NCBI RefSeq assembly: GCF_021227995.1
Contig: NZ_CP089301.1
Location: 1,488,001-1,552,000 of the forward strand
DNA from: Novosphingobium kaempferiae
GTDB lineage: Bacteria > Pseudomonadota > Alphaproteobacteria > Sphingomonadales > Sphingomonadaceae
Length of the DNA: 64,000 bases
Direction of reading: 5' to 3'
Numbering within the stretch: position 1 is the first letter of the stretch; every line of letters starts with the position of its first letter. This document shows positions 46,900-55,609 of this stretch, piece after piece. A program made the position numbers and the translations under genes. The notes beneath the pieces were generated by a model. It saw nothing but the letters and a program-made list of their open reading frames with translations, ran no database searches and was not told the DNA's origin.

Positions 46900-47462
46900 C
46901 GCGTAACGAGTTCATCAAGCGCCTGAAGGCGGGCCTCAAGGGCATGCCGCAGGACACTGTCGACGAGATCGTCGCCGACTACGAAGAGCACTTCGAAGCC
47001 GGCCTCGCCGAGGGCCGCAGCGAAGAGGAGGTCGCCGCGGCCCTCGGAAACCCGAGCCGCCTTGCCCGCGAACTGCGCTTCGAAACCGGCTTTCGGAACT
47101 GGAAGACCGAGCGCTCCCCGTCTTCCGCATGGAGCGCGATCCTCGCCTTCATGGGCCTCGCGACCATCGACATCCTGATCCTGCTGCCGATCGTGCTGCC
47201 GGTTCTGGGCGTGATGTTCGGCCTGTTCGTGGCGGTGATCGCCTGCTTCATCGGCGGCGGCTTCGTTCTGATCGCAGGACCGTTCAGCGGCTTCCCCGGC
47301 GGCCCGCTGGTCGCCATCCTCGGCGGCCTTGGCATCATGAGCGCTTCGGTCGCCGCAGGAGCCCTGCTGACCATCGTCAGCATCTGGATCGTCAACGCCA
47401 TCATGTGGTTCGGCCGCCTGCACTACCGCGTGCTCGAACCCGCCATCCATTCCGAAGACTAA
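46896..47462 (+). CDS. DUF1700 (HAAS-type) membrane protein
   Basis: 188 aa. N-terminal helical signalling domain (about residues 1-65; MTRNEFIKRLKAGLKGMPQD, then IVADYEEHFEAGLAEGRSEE and VAAALGNPSRLAREL), then three to four transmembrane segments (e.g. AILAFMGLATIDILILLPIV and VIACFIGGGFVLIAGPFSG). HAAS domains are typically encoded next to PadR and toastrack-type proteins in membrane-stress modules. It overlaps padR (4 bp) and precedes the DUF2807/toastrack gene by 25 bp. Confidence 0.88.
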   Translation: MTRNEFIKRLKAGLKGMPQDTVDEIVADYEEHFEAGLAEGRSEEEVAAALGNPSRLARELRFETGFRNWKTERSPSSAWSAILAFMGLATIDILILLPIVLPVLGVMFGLFVAVIACFIGGGFVLIAGPFSGFPGGPLVAILGGLGIMSASVAAGALLTIVSIWIVNAIMWFGRLHYRVLEPAIHSED

Positions 47463-47487
47463 GCGACGAAAGAAGGAGGACCAAGAG

Positions 47488-48201
47488 ATGCTCAGGAAAC
47501 TGCTCATCGTTTTCGCCAGCGGCGTGATCCTGTCGATCGTCGCCATCGGCGCGGCTTGGGTGATCGGTGGCGAGAAGCTCCGCCAGGACTTCGTCAACGA
47601 AGGCTGGACGATCAACCTCAGCGATCAGGACGATCACCCCAAGGGACCGCGCAAGACCCGCACCTTCGCCATCCAGTCGGGCAGCCAGCTCGCCATGGAA
47701 GTGCCGGTGAACCTTGAGTTCAACCGGGGCGACAAGGCCGAGATGATCGTCGAAGGCCCGGCCGACGTGGTCGACCGCCTCGTCTGGGAGAACGGCCACC
47801 TCTCGATCAAGGGATCGGCACGCATTCATCGTGGTCTCAAGGTGCGGATCACCGCACCCGAGATCGCCGGGCTCGACCTCGACGCGCCGGGTGACGTGAA
47901 CCTCCACGGGCTGCAGCAGGAAGCCCTGAACATCAACGCGCGTGGCGCGATCGACCTCGATGCTTCGGGCGAGGTGGATCGCATGTTCGTCAGCAGCGCG
48001 GGCGCGGGCGACATCAACCTTGGCAAAGTCCAGGGCCGCGACGCCACCATCCGCATCGACGGGGTGGGCGACGTGACCATCGGCGCCACCGGCACGGTCG
48101 ACGTGGAGATCAACGGCGCGGGCAACGTGACCCTGATCCGCAAGCCGCAGACCCTGCGCAGCCGCATCAACGGCATTGGCGATATCGACCACGACTACTG
48201 A
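47488..48201 (+). CDS. DUF2807/toastrack-type membrane-anchored protein
   Basis: 237 aa. An N-terminal anchor or uncleaved signal (LLIVFASGVILSIVAIGAAW, about residues 5-24), then a repeated beta-solenoid-like region (about 60-235) with GPADVVDRLVWENGHLSIKG, DAPGDVNLHGLQQEALNINA, SSAGAGDINLGKVQGRDATI and GVGDVTIGATGTVDVEINGA: regularly spaced G-D/N-V motifs as in DUF2807/DUF4097. It faces the periplasm. As last gene of padR-DUF1700-DUF2807 it is the probable sensor or effector. RBS AAGGAGGA. Its stop is followed directly by a parS-like site and a terminator. Confidence 0.87.
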   Translation: MLRKLLIVFASGVILSIVAIGAAWVIGGEKLRQDFVNEGWTINLSDQDDHPKGPRKTRTFAIQSGSQLAMEVPVNLEFNRGDKAEMIVEGPADVVDRLVWENGHLSIKGSARIHRGLKVRITAPEIAGLDLDAPGDVNLHGLQQEALNINARGAIDLDASGEVDRMFVSSAGAGDINLGKVQGRDATIRIDGVGDVTIGATGTVDVEINGAGNVTLIRKPQTLRSRINGIGDIDHDY

Positions 48202-48217
48202 CGTTTCACGTGGAACA
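48202..48217. other. parS-like site after the toastrack gene
   Basis: CGTTTCACGTGGAACA, one base (the first) off TGTTTCACGTGGAACA found in rsmG. It lies directly after the stop codon, about 5 kb from parB. Confidence 0.65.
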
Positions 48218-48224
48218 CTGAGAG

Positions 48225-48258
48225 AGGCCCGCCCGTCCCCCGACGCGGCGGGCCTTTT
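48225..48258 (+). terminator. Terminator of the padR operon
   Basis: Stem AGGCCCGCC/GGCGGGCCT (48225-48233, 48247-48255) followed by TTT, 24 bp after the stop. Confidence 0.88.
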
Positions 48259-48288
48259 CATGTCAGGCGCGGACGCGTGAACACCCCT

Positions 48289-48356
48289 CGTCATTGCGAG
48301 CGTAGCGAAGCAATCCAGCGGCGGCATTGGATTGCTTCGCTACGCTCGCAATGACG
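48289..48356. repeat. Palindromic repeat A, copy 3
   Basis: CGTCATTGCGAGCGTAGCG and its inverse around a 12-bp loop, between the converging padR operon and sua5 gene. Confidence 0.82.
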
Positions 48357-48367
48357 AATGAATGGGC

Positions 48368-49315
48368 TCAGGCCGCCGCGCGGCGCAGGCGATCGTTGAT
48401 GGCAGCGCCGATGTCGCCCTCGGGGATCGGCGCGACGGCAATGCGGGGTTGCCCGGCGGCAGCCCCGGCATGAAGCGCGGCATAGAGGCGCGCAGCAGCC
48501 TCCACCAGATCACCGGTGGCCGAGAGGGTCATGTCGCCACTAACTGATCCGAAGCCGATATGAAATTCGTCGGCAGCCGCGTCGGTAGCATTCAGCCGCA
48601 CCGGCTTGCCCGGCGCGTAATGGCTCGCGAGTTGCCCCGGCGCTTCGATCTCCTGCGATGTCACCGGCACGCTGTCCTGCCCGAGCACGGCGGCGATGCG
48701 CGCTTCCGCAATCGGACCAGGCCGAAGCACCTGCCAGCGCCCGTCTTCGCGCAGCGCGATGATGGTAGATTCAAGCCCGGCCTCGCACTGCCCACCATCG
48801 ATAACCGCATCCACGTTCGCGCCCAGAGAGGCCACGACATGCGCCACCTCGGTCGGGCTAACACCGCCGCTGCGATTGGCGGAAGGAGCCGCCAAAGGCA
48901 CGCCGGCCTCGGCGATCACCGCACGCATCACCGGATGCGCCGGGCAGCGCAAAGCGATGGTGGGTAGCCCCGCCGTGACGGCTCGGGCAATCGGGGCCCC
49001 TTCCCGCAACGGCAGCACCATCGTCAGCGCACCGGGCCAGAAGGCATCGGCGAGCATCTGCGCCCGCTCATCGAAGTGCGCCAGTTGCTCTCCCGCCGAC
49101 AGATCTTCCACGTGGACGATCAGCGGATTGAAACTCGGCCGCCCCTTGGCGCGGTAGATCGCCGCGACGGACTCGTCCCGGTCGGCGCGTGCGGCAAGGC
49201 CGTAGACCGTCTCGGTCGGCACCGCGACCAGTCCGCCTTCACGCAGCAGGCGCGCAGCCTTGGCCACCCCGTCGGGGCCTGCATCGAGAATTTCGGGTCG
49301 GGTGGCGCGGTCCAT
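48368..49315 (-). CDS. L-threonylcarbamoyladenylate synthase (Sua5/YciO/YrdC)
   Basis: 315 aa enzyme for the first step of t6A37 tRNA modification. YrdC domain (about residues 12-200): GGLVAVPTETVYGLAARADR (about 27-46), AIYRAKGRPSFNPLIVHV (about 51-68), and PLAAPSANRSGGVSPTEVAH (about 140-159). The C-terminal Sua5 domain (about 205-315) distinguishes it from short TsaC. The short gap of about 50 bp to the divergent DUF815 gene holds both promoters. Confidence 0.95.
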   Translation of the reverse strand: MDRATRPEILDAGPDGVAKAARLLREGGLVAVPTETVYGLAARADRDESVAAIYRAKGRPSFNPLIVHVEDLSAGEQLAHFDERAQMLADAFWPGALTMVLPLREGAPIARAVTAGLPTIALRCPAHPVMRAVIAEAGVPLAAPSANRSGGVSPTEVAHVVASLGANVDAVIDGGQCEAGLESTIIALREDGRWQVLRPGPIAEARIAAVLGQDSVPVTSQEIEAPGQLASHYAPGKPVRLNATDAAADEFHIGFGSVSGDMTLSATGDLVEAAARLYAALHAGAAAGQPRIAVAPIPEGDIGAAINDRLRRAAA

Positions 49316-49364
49316 GTCCCGTCGCTATAGCCCCGACGCGACGAAAGCCAAGGACATGCACGCA

Positions 49365-50201
49365 ATGACCCTTCCCGCCGACCAGTCTGCCCTGCTCACC
49401 CGGATCGCCGAGGCACTGGAGCGCCTGTCTCCCGTAGCGAGCACCGGGACCGACTGGCTGGCCCACCCCGCCTACGTCTGGACCGGCAGCACCGCCCGGT
49501 GGGTGGAGCGTCTCGACGCCCCTGCCCTCTCCCTGCTGCGTGGCATCGACAGCCAGAAGGAGCGCGTCGTGACGAACGTGGAACGTCTCGCTGCCGGATA
49601 TGCCGCACACGACATGCTGCTGTGGGGCTCGCGCGGCATGGGCAAGTCCGCACTCCTGCGCGCCGCCGTATGCGCCGCCGACGCCGCGTATCCCGGTGGC
49701 ATCGCGCTGGTGCAGGTGGCGCAGGATGCGCTCTCCGGCGTTACCGATCTCTTCGCCGCGCTTGGCAAGGTGAAGCGCAGCTTCCTCGTCTTCATCGACG
49801 ATCTCGGCTTCGAGGAAGGCGACGGCTCCGGCCCGCGCGTGCTGCGTTCGTGGCTGGAGGGCGGCGTCGAGGCTCGGCCCGCCAACGTGAGGCTCGCCGT
49901 CACATCCAACCGCCGCGCCATCGTCGGCCGCTCGATGGCGGAGCAGGACGATCCGATCAACCCGCGCGACATCGTCGACGAGCGCCTTGCCCTCGCCGAC
50001 CGTTTCGGCCTCTCGGTCGGTTTCCACAACTGCGATCAGGACGCCTACCTCGCCATCATCGGCGGCTACGCGACCGAATTCGGGCTGGAGTGGGAGCCCT
50101 CGGATGCGCTCGAATGGTCACGCCGACGCGGTGCCCGCTCGGGCCGCGTGGCGTGGCAATACGTCAACGAACTGGCTGGGCGGGCGGGCAAGGCGATCTG
50201 A
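49365..50201 (+). CDS. DUF815-family ATPase
   Basis: 278 aa from MTLPADQS (AAGGA 9 bp upstream; an ATG three codons earlier sits too close to it). P-loop LLWGSRGMGKSALLRAAVCA (about residues 84-103), Walker B FLVFIDDLGFEEGD (about 143-156), and a sensor-like LAVTSNRRAIVGRSM (about 179-193). DUF815 proteins are AAA-type ATPases of unknown role. The N-terminal 80 residues are helical. The frame open further upstream overlaps the divergent sua5 gene and is not used. Confidence 0.88.
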   Translation: MTLPADQSALLTRIAEALERLSPVASTGTDWLAHPAYVWTGSTARWVERLDAPALSLLRGIDSQKERVVTNVERLAAGYAAHDMLLWGSRGMGKSALLRAAVCAADAAYPGGIALVQVAQDALSGVTDLFAALGKVKRSFLVFIDDLGFEEGDGSGPRVLRSWLEGGVEARPANVRLAVTSNRRAIVGRSMAEQDDPINPRDIVDERLALADRFGLSVGFHNCDQDAYLAIIGGYATEFGLEWEPSDALEWSRRRGARSGRVAWQYVNELAGRAGKAI

Positions 50202-50220
50202 GAGCCCCTCGCCCAAACCT

Positions 50221-50295
50221 CGTCATTGCGAGCGTAGCGAAGCGATCCAGCGGCACAGGCCGGCAGTGGATTGCTTCGCTACGCCTGCAATGACG
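50221..50295. repeat. Palindromic repeat A, copy 4
   Basis: CGTCATTGCGAGCGTAGCG and inverse, with a few changed bases in both arms, between the converging DUF815 and sorbosone-dehydrogenase-like genes. Confidence 0.8.
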
Positions 50296-50304
50296 ATTTC
50301 AGTC

Positions 50305-51792
50305 TCACGGCAGCAGCTTGTCGTCTTCCTTGCGGAATCCGCCCATCAGCTGCTGCATCGCCTCAGGCGAGGTCGGATCCTTGATATCCTCCCGCGGCTT
50401 GAGATGCTCGGTGACGACCGGCTTGATCGCCCCCGAGGGCTGCGCGCCCGGTGACATCACCCGCCAGACGATCCCGGCGGTATCGTCGCTGACGAGCAGC
50501 GCGCCACCCTTGTCCCACGTGACCCACGTCGGCCGACCACGGGTATCGCCATTGTCCTTTAGGAAGCCGGTGAGCACCGGCTGCGGCTTCACGTCCTTCG
50601 GATTGCCGTTGGCGTCGAACGGCACGAAGACCACGTCGTAACCCGCCGCCGGACGGCGATTCCACGAACCGTGACGGGCGATGAAGACGCCGTTCTCGTA
50701 TCCCTTGCCCATGCGGTTGCCGCCGTTCGCAAACGTCAGCCCCAGCGCCGAAACGTGCGCGCCCATCGCGTACTCGGGCTTGCGCGTGTATTCGATCATG
50801 TAGGTCTGCATCGGCCACTGTACGCGATCGTCGAAGGTGGTCTTCCAGTAGACCCATGGCCAGCCGTACTGCGCGCCAACCGGCACGTTGGTGAGGTAAT
50901 CCGGCACGAGGTCAGGCCCGAGCATGTCGCGCTCCTGTACGGTCGCCCACATCTCTCCGGTGGAGGGGTTCCAGCCCATGCCGTTCGGGTTGCGCATGCC
51001 GACCGCGAACTGGCGGCGGCGTGCGGTCGCGACATCGATCTCCCAGATCATCGCGCGACCCGTTTCCGCTTCCATGCCGTTCTCGGCGATGTTGCTGGCC
51101 GAGCCGACCGCGACGTAGAGGTGTTTGCCGTCCTCGCTCAGCAGCAGGTTGCGCATCCAGTGATTGCCCGCCGCAGGCAGGTCCATCATCGTGCGCAGCG
51201 GCTTGCCTTCGAGCACGGTCTGGCCCGGTGTGAACGCGAATTCCAGCACCTTGTCGTGGTTCGCGATGTACAGCTTGCCGTCGCGATAGGCCATGCCCGA
51301 GGGCGAGTGCATGTCGGCGGCGCGCAGCGTGAACTTGCCTTCCGCCTTGCCGTCACCATCGGCATCGCGCAGCAGGACGATGCGGTCGGGCGAAGGGCTG
51401 CCCGCGCCGACACGGTTGAACATCAGCCCCATGACGAAGCCGGTGACGCCTGAGGGCTTGTTGCCCGCCGGAGCATTCGTCTCCGCCACGAGCACGTCGC
51501 CATTCGGCAGCGTCAGCATCGTGCGCGGATGATCCAGCCCCTCGGCAAAGCGCGCGACGGTGAGGCCCGGCGCGGCCTTGGGCGCCTCGCCCGCCGCCCA
51601 GCCCACCGGCTTGGCCAGCTTGATGCTGGGAATCCACTGCGGTTTCGGCTCGACGAGTTGCGGGTTCTTGCCCGTCGTCGCATCGCTCGGCAGGTCCGAG
51701 GTGTTGGTGGTCAAACTCCAGTAGACGAACCCGGCCGCAGCCAGGACGATCACGGAGGAGGCGATGGCGGTCTTCTTGACGATCGGGTTCAT
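50305..51792 (-). CDS. PQQ-dependent sugar dehydrogenase-like protein (sorbosone dehydrogenase family)
   Basis: 495 aa from MNPIVKKTAIAS; a hydrophobic segment (IASSVIVLAAAGFVYWSL, about residues 10-27) acts as signal or anchor, then a six-bladed beta-propeller: LDHPRTMLTLPNGDVLVAET (about 87-106), DADGDGKAEGKFTLRAADMH (about 142-161), AGNHWMRNLLLSEDGKHLYV and GMRNPNGMGWNPSTGEMWAT. These match the soluble glucose/sorbosone dehydrogenase family, which oxidises aldoses in the periplasm. Whether PQQ is made here is not visible. It is divergent from the free-Met sulfoxide reductase gene. Confidence 0.85.
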   Translation of the reverse strand: MNPIVKKTAIASSVIVLAAAGFVYWSLTTNTSDLPSDATTGKNPQLVEPKPQWIPSIKLAKPVGWAAGEAPKAAPGLTVARFAEGLDHPRTMLTLPNGDVLVAETNAPAGNKPSGVTGFVMGLMFNRVGAGSPSPDRIVLLRDADGDGKAEGKFTLRAADMHSPSGMAYRDGKLYIANHDKVLEFAFTPGQTVLEGKPLRTMMDLPAAGNHWMRNLLLSEDGKHLYVAVGSASNIAENGMEAETGRAMIWEIDVATARRRQFAVGMRNPNGMGWNPSTGEMWATVQERDMLGPDLVPDYLTNVPVGAQYGWPWVYWKTTFDDRVQWPMQTYMIEYTRKPEYAMGAHVSALGLTFANGGNRMGKGYENGVFIARHGSWNRRPAAGYDVVFVPFDANGNPKDVKPQPVLTGFLKDNGDTRGRPTWVTWDKGGALLVSDDTAGIVWRVMSPGAQPSGAIKPVVTEHLKPREDIKDPTSPEAMQQLMGGFRKEDDKLLP

Positions 51793-51853
51793 CGTATCGA
51801 GATAGGCCGACGCCGGCTGGCCGACAACAGCCAGTTGCGATAAGGGCCTCACG

Positions 51854-52336
51854 ATGTACGACTTTGCAGCAGATACCGACCTTCCCAAGCCCGAACTCTA
51901 CAGCAGCCTCGCTCGCGCGGCCGATGCGCTGGTCCAGGGCGAGCCCGACCCGGTCGCCAACATGGCGAACCTGGCTGCGGCGATCTGGCAGTTCGTGCCC
52001 GATCTCAACTGGGCCGGTTTCTACCGCACCATCGAGGACGAACTGGTCCTCGGCCCGTTCATCGGCAAGCCCGCCTGCATCCGCATTCCCTTTGGCGTCG
52101 GCGTCTGCGGCACCGCTGCGGCTCTGGGCGCCACGCAGGTCGTGCCTGACGTACACGCCTTCCCCGGCCACATCGCCTGCGACGCGGCCAGTCGTTCGGA
52201 GTTGGTCGTGCCGGTCCTGCGCGACGGCAAGGTCATCGCCGTGATCGACCTCGACAGCCCAACCCCCGGCCGCTTCGACGAAGAAGACGCGGTGGGTATG
52301 CAGTTGATCGCGCAAGTCGCCGCGCTTTCCATCTGA
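51854..52336 (+). CDS. Free methionine-(R)-sulfoxide reductase (GAF domain)
   Basis: 160 aa cytoplasmic GAF-domain enzyme. NWAGFYRTIEDELVLGPFIG (about residues 52-71) is the family signature; three cysteines sit at the catalytic positions, Cys 75 (GKPACIRI), Cys 85 (GVGVCGTA) and Cys 109 (GHIACDAAS), spaced as in the E. coli enzyme (84, 94, 118). It repairs free Met-R-sulfoxide using thioredoxin. Divergent start, 61 bp from the neighbour. Confidence 0.93.
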   Translation: MYDFAADTDLPKPELYSSLARAADALVQGEPDPVANMANLAAAIWQFVPDLNWAGFYRTIEDELVLGPFIGKPACIRIPFGVGVCGTAAALGATQVVPDVHAFPGHIACDAASRSELVVPVLRDGKVIAVIDLDSPTPGRFDEEDAVGMQLIAQVAALSI

Positions 52337-52472
52337 GTCGCACCAGAACGGGACACCGCCCGTGTAATCCGCGCCAGACCCTTGGTTTCGCGCGGATTAC
52401 GATGCTAAATTTCGCGTTAACTGACGGGGTTGATTTTTCACGCCCCCGAGCTTTTCGCGAAAGGGTGCCCCG

Positions 52473-53135
52473 ATGCGTCTTCCCCTGCGTGCCGCCGGTC
52501 TTGCGGTACTGACACTGGCCGCCTCCCCGGCCCTCGCGCATGAGGGCCATAGCGGTCCCGCCCCCTACTACGGCGGCTATGAAGGTCGCAGCGAATACGA
52601 TCCGCGTGGCGCGCAGGAGGCATGGCTCGCCGATTGCCGGCAGCGCCTCTCCTCGCGCGATTCGGGCGTTGGCGGTGCGGTGATCGGTGGTGTGGTCGGC
52701 GGTCTTGCAGGCAACCGGATCGCCGGTCGCGGCAACCGTACCGCGGGTACCGTAGTGGGTGCAGCCGTCGGCGCCGTTGCAGGAGCCGCCATCGACAAGG
52801 CTGAGGATCGCGGCCGCAACCGCGACGAGTGCGAAGCCTATCTCGACGACTACTACGCCCGCTACAACGGCGGAGGCTATGGCCCGGGCTACGCGCCGCA
52901 GGGCTACTATCCCGCCTATGGCTACGGCTATCCGGCGCAAGGCTGCTGCATGGCGCAGCCGATGATGATGGTTCCGGTGGCGCGCCCGGCAGAGCCGAAC
53001 TGCACCGAAACCGTCGAATATGTCTACGAGGACGTGCCCGTCCGCCCTGCCCGCCGCGTCCTTCCCCGCCGCAGCAAGGCGGTGCCGGACAAGCGGGTGA
53101 AGATCGTTCCCGACAAGCGAGTGCTGGTGAAGTAA
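52473..53135 (+). CDS. Secreted glycine-zipper protein
   Basis: 220 aa. Signal peptide to ALA (about residue 22). Then a His/Tyr/Gly-rich start, and a glycine-zipper 2TM-like segment GVGGAVIGGVVGGLAGNRIA plus TAGTVVGAAVGAVAGAAID (about 65-110), a Tyr/Gly-rich stretch (about 125-155), and Cys-Cys (GCCMAQPMMM). The C-terminus repeats V-(P)-D-K-R-V (KAVPDKRVKIVPDKRVLVK) and is basic. Envelope protein of unknown role. The 136-bp leader shows no gene. Confidence 0.8.
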   Translation: MRLPLRAAGLAVLTLAASPALAHEGHSGPAPYYGGYEGRSEYDPRGAQEAWLADCRQRLSSRDSGVGGAVIGGVVGGLAGNRIAGRGNRTAGTVVGAAVGAVAGAAIDKAEDRGRNRDECEAYLDDYYARYNGGGYGPGYAPQGYYPAYGYGYPAQGCCMAQPMMMVPVARPAEPNCTETVEYVYEDVPVRPARRVLPRRSKAVPDKRVKIVPDKRVLVK

Positions 53136-53143
53136 TCGAGCCT

Positions 53144-53218
53144 CGTCATTGCGAGCGTAGCGAAGCCATCCACGACCGGCCCACGCCGCTGGATTGCTTC
53201 GCTACGCTCGCAATGACG
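53144..53218. repeat. Palindromic repeat A, copy 5
   Basis: CGTCATTGCGAGCGTAGCG and its inverse, between the converging glycine-zipper and parB genes. Confidence 0.82.
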
Positions 53219-53229
53219 AGAGTTAAAGC

Positions 53230-54198
53230 TTAGATCGCCCCGCCAGTCAGGCGCTGGCAGATCAGGTCGAGCTGATCGAGCGTCGCATAGCGGATCGTCA
53301 CGGTACCGGTCGAGGGATCGGCATCGGCGCTGATCTTCACCGGCAGCCCAAGGAACTCCTCAAGGTGGTTCTGCACCGCCGCGATGTCAGCGTCCTCAGC
53401 TGCGTTGCGCGCGGCACGGGCTGAACGGCGCGGAGTCACGTCGCCGCGCTGCTTCTTGCGGACAAGCTTTTCCACGTCGCGCACCGACATCTGCTTCGAG
53501 ACGGCAGCGTCCGCGATATCCTCTGCATCGTCGCAGCCGATCAGCGCGCGGGCATGGCCCATCGACAGCTGGCCCTTCTCGACCAGACCGATCACGCCAT
53601 CCGGCAGTGCCAGCAGGCGCTGGAAGTTGGCGACGTGGCTGCGGCTCTTGTCGACCATGCGGGCAATCTCGGCCTGGGTCATGCCCTCCAGTTCGGCAAG
53701 GCGGTTGTAGGCACGCGCCTCTTCGATGGGATTGAGATCCTCGCGCTGGAGGTTTTCAATCAGCGCCAAGGCCATGACCTCGCGGTCGGACAGCTCGCGC
53801 ACCAGCGCGGGAATCTCGTGCAGTTGCGCCTTCTGCGCCGCACGCCAGCGACGTTCACCGGCAACTAGCTGGTAGCGCCCGTTGTCGAGCGGGCGCACGA
53901 TGATGGGCTGGATCACCCCGCGCTGCGCGATCGACGCGGCGAGTTCTTCCAGCGCCGATTCCTCGAAATAGCGGCGCGGCTGATGCGGATCGGGCTTGAT
54001 GTCGGAGATCGACAGCACCGCAAGGCCACCGCGCGACGGCGCGATCGTGCCGCCCCCGCCGGAAGGTGCCACGGGCTCCTCGCGCCGGGTCTCGCCAAGC
54101 AGCGCACCGAGGCCGCGGCCAAGGCCCTTGGGCTTCTGCGCGCCGCCCGCGGCCTTGGGCTGCGGGATGCTGAAGCGGATGATGGGATCGTCGTTCAT
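53230..54198 (-). CDS. parB: Chromosome partitioning protein ParB
   Basis: 322 aa CTP-dependent DNA clamp that loads at parS and spreads. ParA-contact N-terminus KGLGRGLGALLGE (about residues 24-36), CTP-binding core with VVAGERRWRA-type motif (GERRWRA at 114-120) and ENLQREDLNPIEEARAYNRL (about 148-167), HTH for parS (about 173-195; MTQAEIARMVDKSRSHVANF), and a C-terminal dimerisation domain. ATGA overlap with parA. At least four parS sites lie within 5.5 kb upstream in the same cluster. Confidence 0.97.
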   Translation of the reverse strand: MNDDPIIRFSIPQPKAAGGAQKPKGLGRGLGALLGETRREEPVAPSGGGGTIAPSRGGLAVLSISDIKPDPHQPRRYFEESALEELAASIAQRGVIQPIIVRPLDNGRYQLVAGERRWRAAQKAQLHEIPALVRELSDREVMALALIENLQREDLNPIEEARAYNRLAELEGMTQAEIARMVDKSRSHVANFQRLLALPDGVIGLVEKGQLSMGHARALIGCDDAEDIADAAVSKQMSVRDVEKLVRKKQRGDVTPRRSARAARNAAEDADIAAVQNHLEEFLGLPVKISADADPSTGTVTIRYATLDQLDLICQRLTGGAI

Positions 54199-54971
54199 GC
54201 CGCTTTCCTCTTTTCGGGCAGTCGGGTGATCAGCTCACGGGCAAGCGCCATGTAGGCGCGGCTACCGGCGCAGGCGTGATCGTAGATGAGCGCCGGAACC
54301 CCATGGCTCGGCGCTTCGGACAGGCGCACATTGCGCGGGATGACGGTTTCGAACACCAGCTTGCCGAGCACCGAACGCACGTCCTCGGAGACCTGCTCGG
54401 TCAGGCGGTTACGGCGGTCGAACATGGTCAGAGCGATACCAATGATGCCCAGATCGGGGTTGAAGCGCTGCTGCACGCGCTCGACCGTCTGGAGCAACTG
54501 GCTGAGGCCCTCCAGCGCGAAGAACTCGCACTGCAGCGGCACCAGCAGCGTGTCTGCGGCATTGAGCGCGTTCAGCGTCAGCAGCCCCAGCGAAGGCGGG
54601 CAGTCGATCAGGCAAACGTCGTAGCCGAGTTCCGGCGTGAGAGTGCGCTGAAGGCGATGGGCGCGGTCGTCGGCGCTGACGAGTTCGACCTCGGCACCGG
54701 ACAGGTCCACGGTCGCGGGCAGCAAGTCTAGATTGGGGATGCGCGTGGGCATCACGCACTGGCCGACCGGCACCTTGTCCACCAGCACGTCATAGGAAGA
54801 CGCCTCACGCTCCGACGCGCCGACACCGATCCCGGTCGAGGCGTTGCCCTGCGGATCGAGGTCGATCAGCAGCGTCCGCCATCCCGTCGCGGCAAGCGCC
54901 GTCGCGACGTTGATCGCGGTGGTCGTCTTTCCGACGCCGCCTTTCTGGTTGGCGATGGCAATCCGGATCAC
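54195..54971 (-). CDS. parA: Chromosome partitioning ATPase ParA
   Basis: 258 aa Walker-type ATPase that moves ParB-parS complexes. The start is the GTG overlapping the rsmG stop (GTGA); the longer frame upstream is a shadow of rsmG. Deviant Walker A QKGGVGKTTTAIN (residues 9-21), DLDPQGNASTGIG (about 40-52), CLIDCPPSLGLLT (about 121-133). Short form without an N-terminal HTH, as usual for chromosomal ParA. Coupled to parB. Confidence 0.97.
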   Translation of the reverse strand: MIRIAIANQKGGVGKTTTAINVATALAATGWRTLLIDLDPQGNASTGIGVGASEREASSYDVLVDKVPVGQCVMPTRIPNLDLLPATVDLSGAEVELVSADDRAHRLQRTLTPELGYDVCLIDCPPSLGLLTLNALNAADTLLVPLQCEFFALEGLSQLLQTVERVQQRFNPDLGIIGIALTMFDRRNRLTEQVSEDVRSVLGKLVFETVIPRNVRLSEAPSHGVPALIYDHACAGSRAYMALARELITRLPEKRKAA

Positions 54972-55609
54972 CTGGTCATATCCTTCCCGCCGGCGAGCGT
55001 GCCGACAATGATGCCTGCCTGCGGGTCCGTCAGGGACTGTTCCACGTGGAACACATGCCGCCACTTGCGAAGGTCGTCCAATTCTTGACCGGCAGACCGC
55101 CCTTTGGGCAACAGGAACACGGTGTCACTTGTGGAAAATCGGGCTGATAACGTCAGCAATTTATCAAGCGGTGCAAAAGCGCGCGCCGAGATGACAGCGG
55201 CCTGACGAGTTTCGACCAGTTCGAGACGCTGTCCTTCGACACGCGCCTTGTCCAGACCCATCGCGATTCGCGCACGGTCCAACCATTCGATCCGGCGTGC
55301 GCGCGATTCGACCATGACGACTTCGCACTCGGGACGCAACGCGGCGATCACCAGTCCGGGAAACCCTGCCCCCGTCCCGAGGTCCATCCACGGCGAAGAT
55401 GTTTCACGTGGAACATGCGGCAGGAGCTGGGCACTGTCGACGATATGCCGCAACCAAACCTGGTCCAGACTTGCCGCGGAAACGAGATTCTGGCGCTGGT
55501 TTTCCTCCGCCAGCATCTCCACCAGCAGTTCCAGTCGCTGCATTGCAGCATCATCGCATTCGGGTAGAGCGTGCAGCCATTCGCGCGCTTCGTCTTCGGT
55601 AGTTATCAC
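54968..55609 (-). CDS. rsmG: 16S rRNA (guanine527-N7)-methyltransferase RsmG
   Basis: 213 aa SAM-dependent methyltransferase of helix 18 of 16S rRNA (formerly GidB). SAM site [17 protein letters not shown] (about residues 69-85), [18 protein letters not shown] (about 94-111), and [12 protein letters not shown] (about 139-150). Its reading frame contains two parS sites. It overlaps mnmG and parA by 4 bp each. Confidence 0.95.
   Translation of the reverse strand: MITTEDEAREWLHALPECDDAAMQRLELLVEMLAEENQRQNLVSAASLDQVWLRHIVDSAQLLPHVPRETSSPWMDLGTGAGFPGLVIAALRPECEVVMVESRARRIEWLDRARIAMGLDKARVEGQRLELVETRQAAVISARAFAPLDKLLTLSARFSTSDTVFLLPKGRSAGQELDDLRKWRHVFHVEQSLTDPQAGIIVGTLAGGKDMTR
55038..55053. other. 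parS site 1 (in rsmG)
   Basis: TGTTCCACGTGGAACA, a perfect 16-bp palindrome of the parS type, within the 3' part of rsmG. Confidence 0.88.
55400..55415. other. parS site 2 (in rsmG)
   Basis: TGTTTCACGTGGAACA, parS-type with one asymmetric base, in the middle of rsmG, 362 bp from site 1. Confidence 0.85.

Noticed and set aside
49106..49121. TCTTCCACGTGGACGA in sua5 as a parS site
   Set aside because: Three mismatches, breaking the palindrome on both sides; likely chance.
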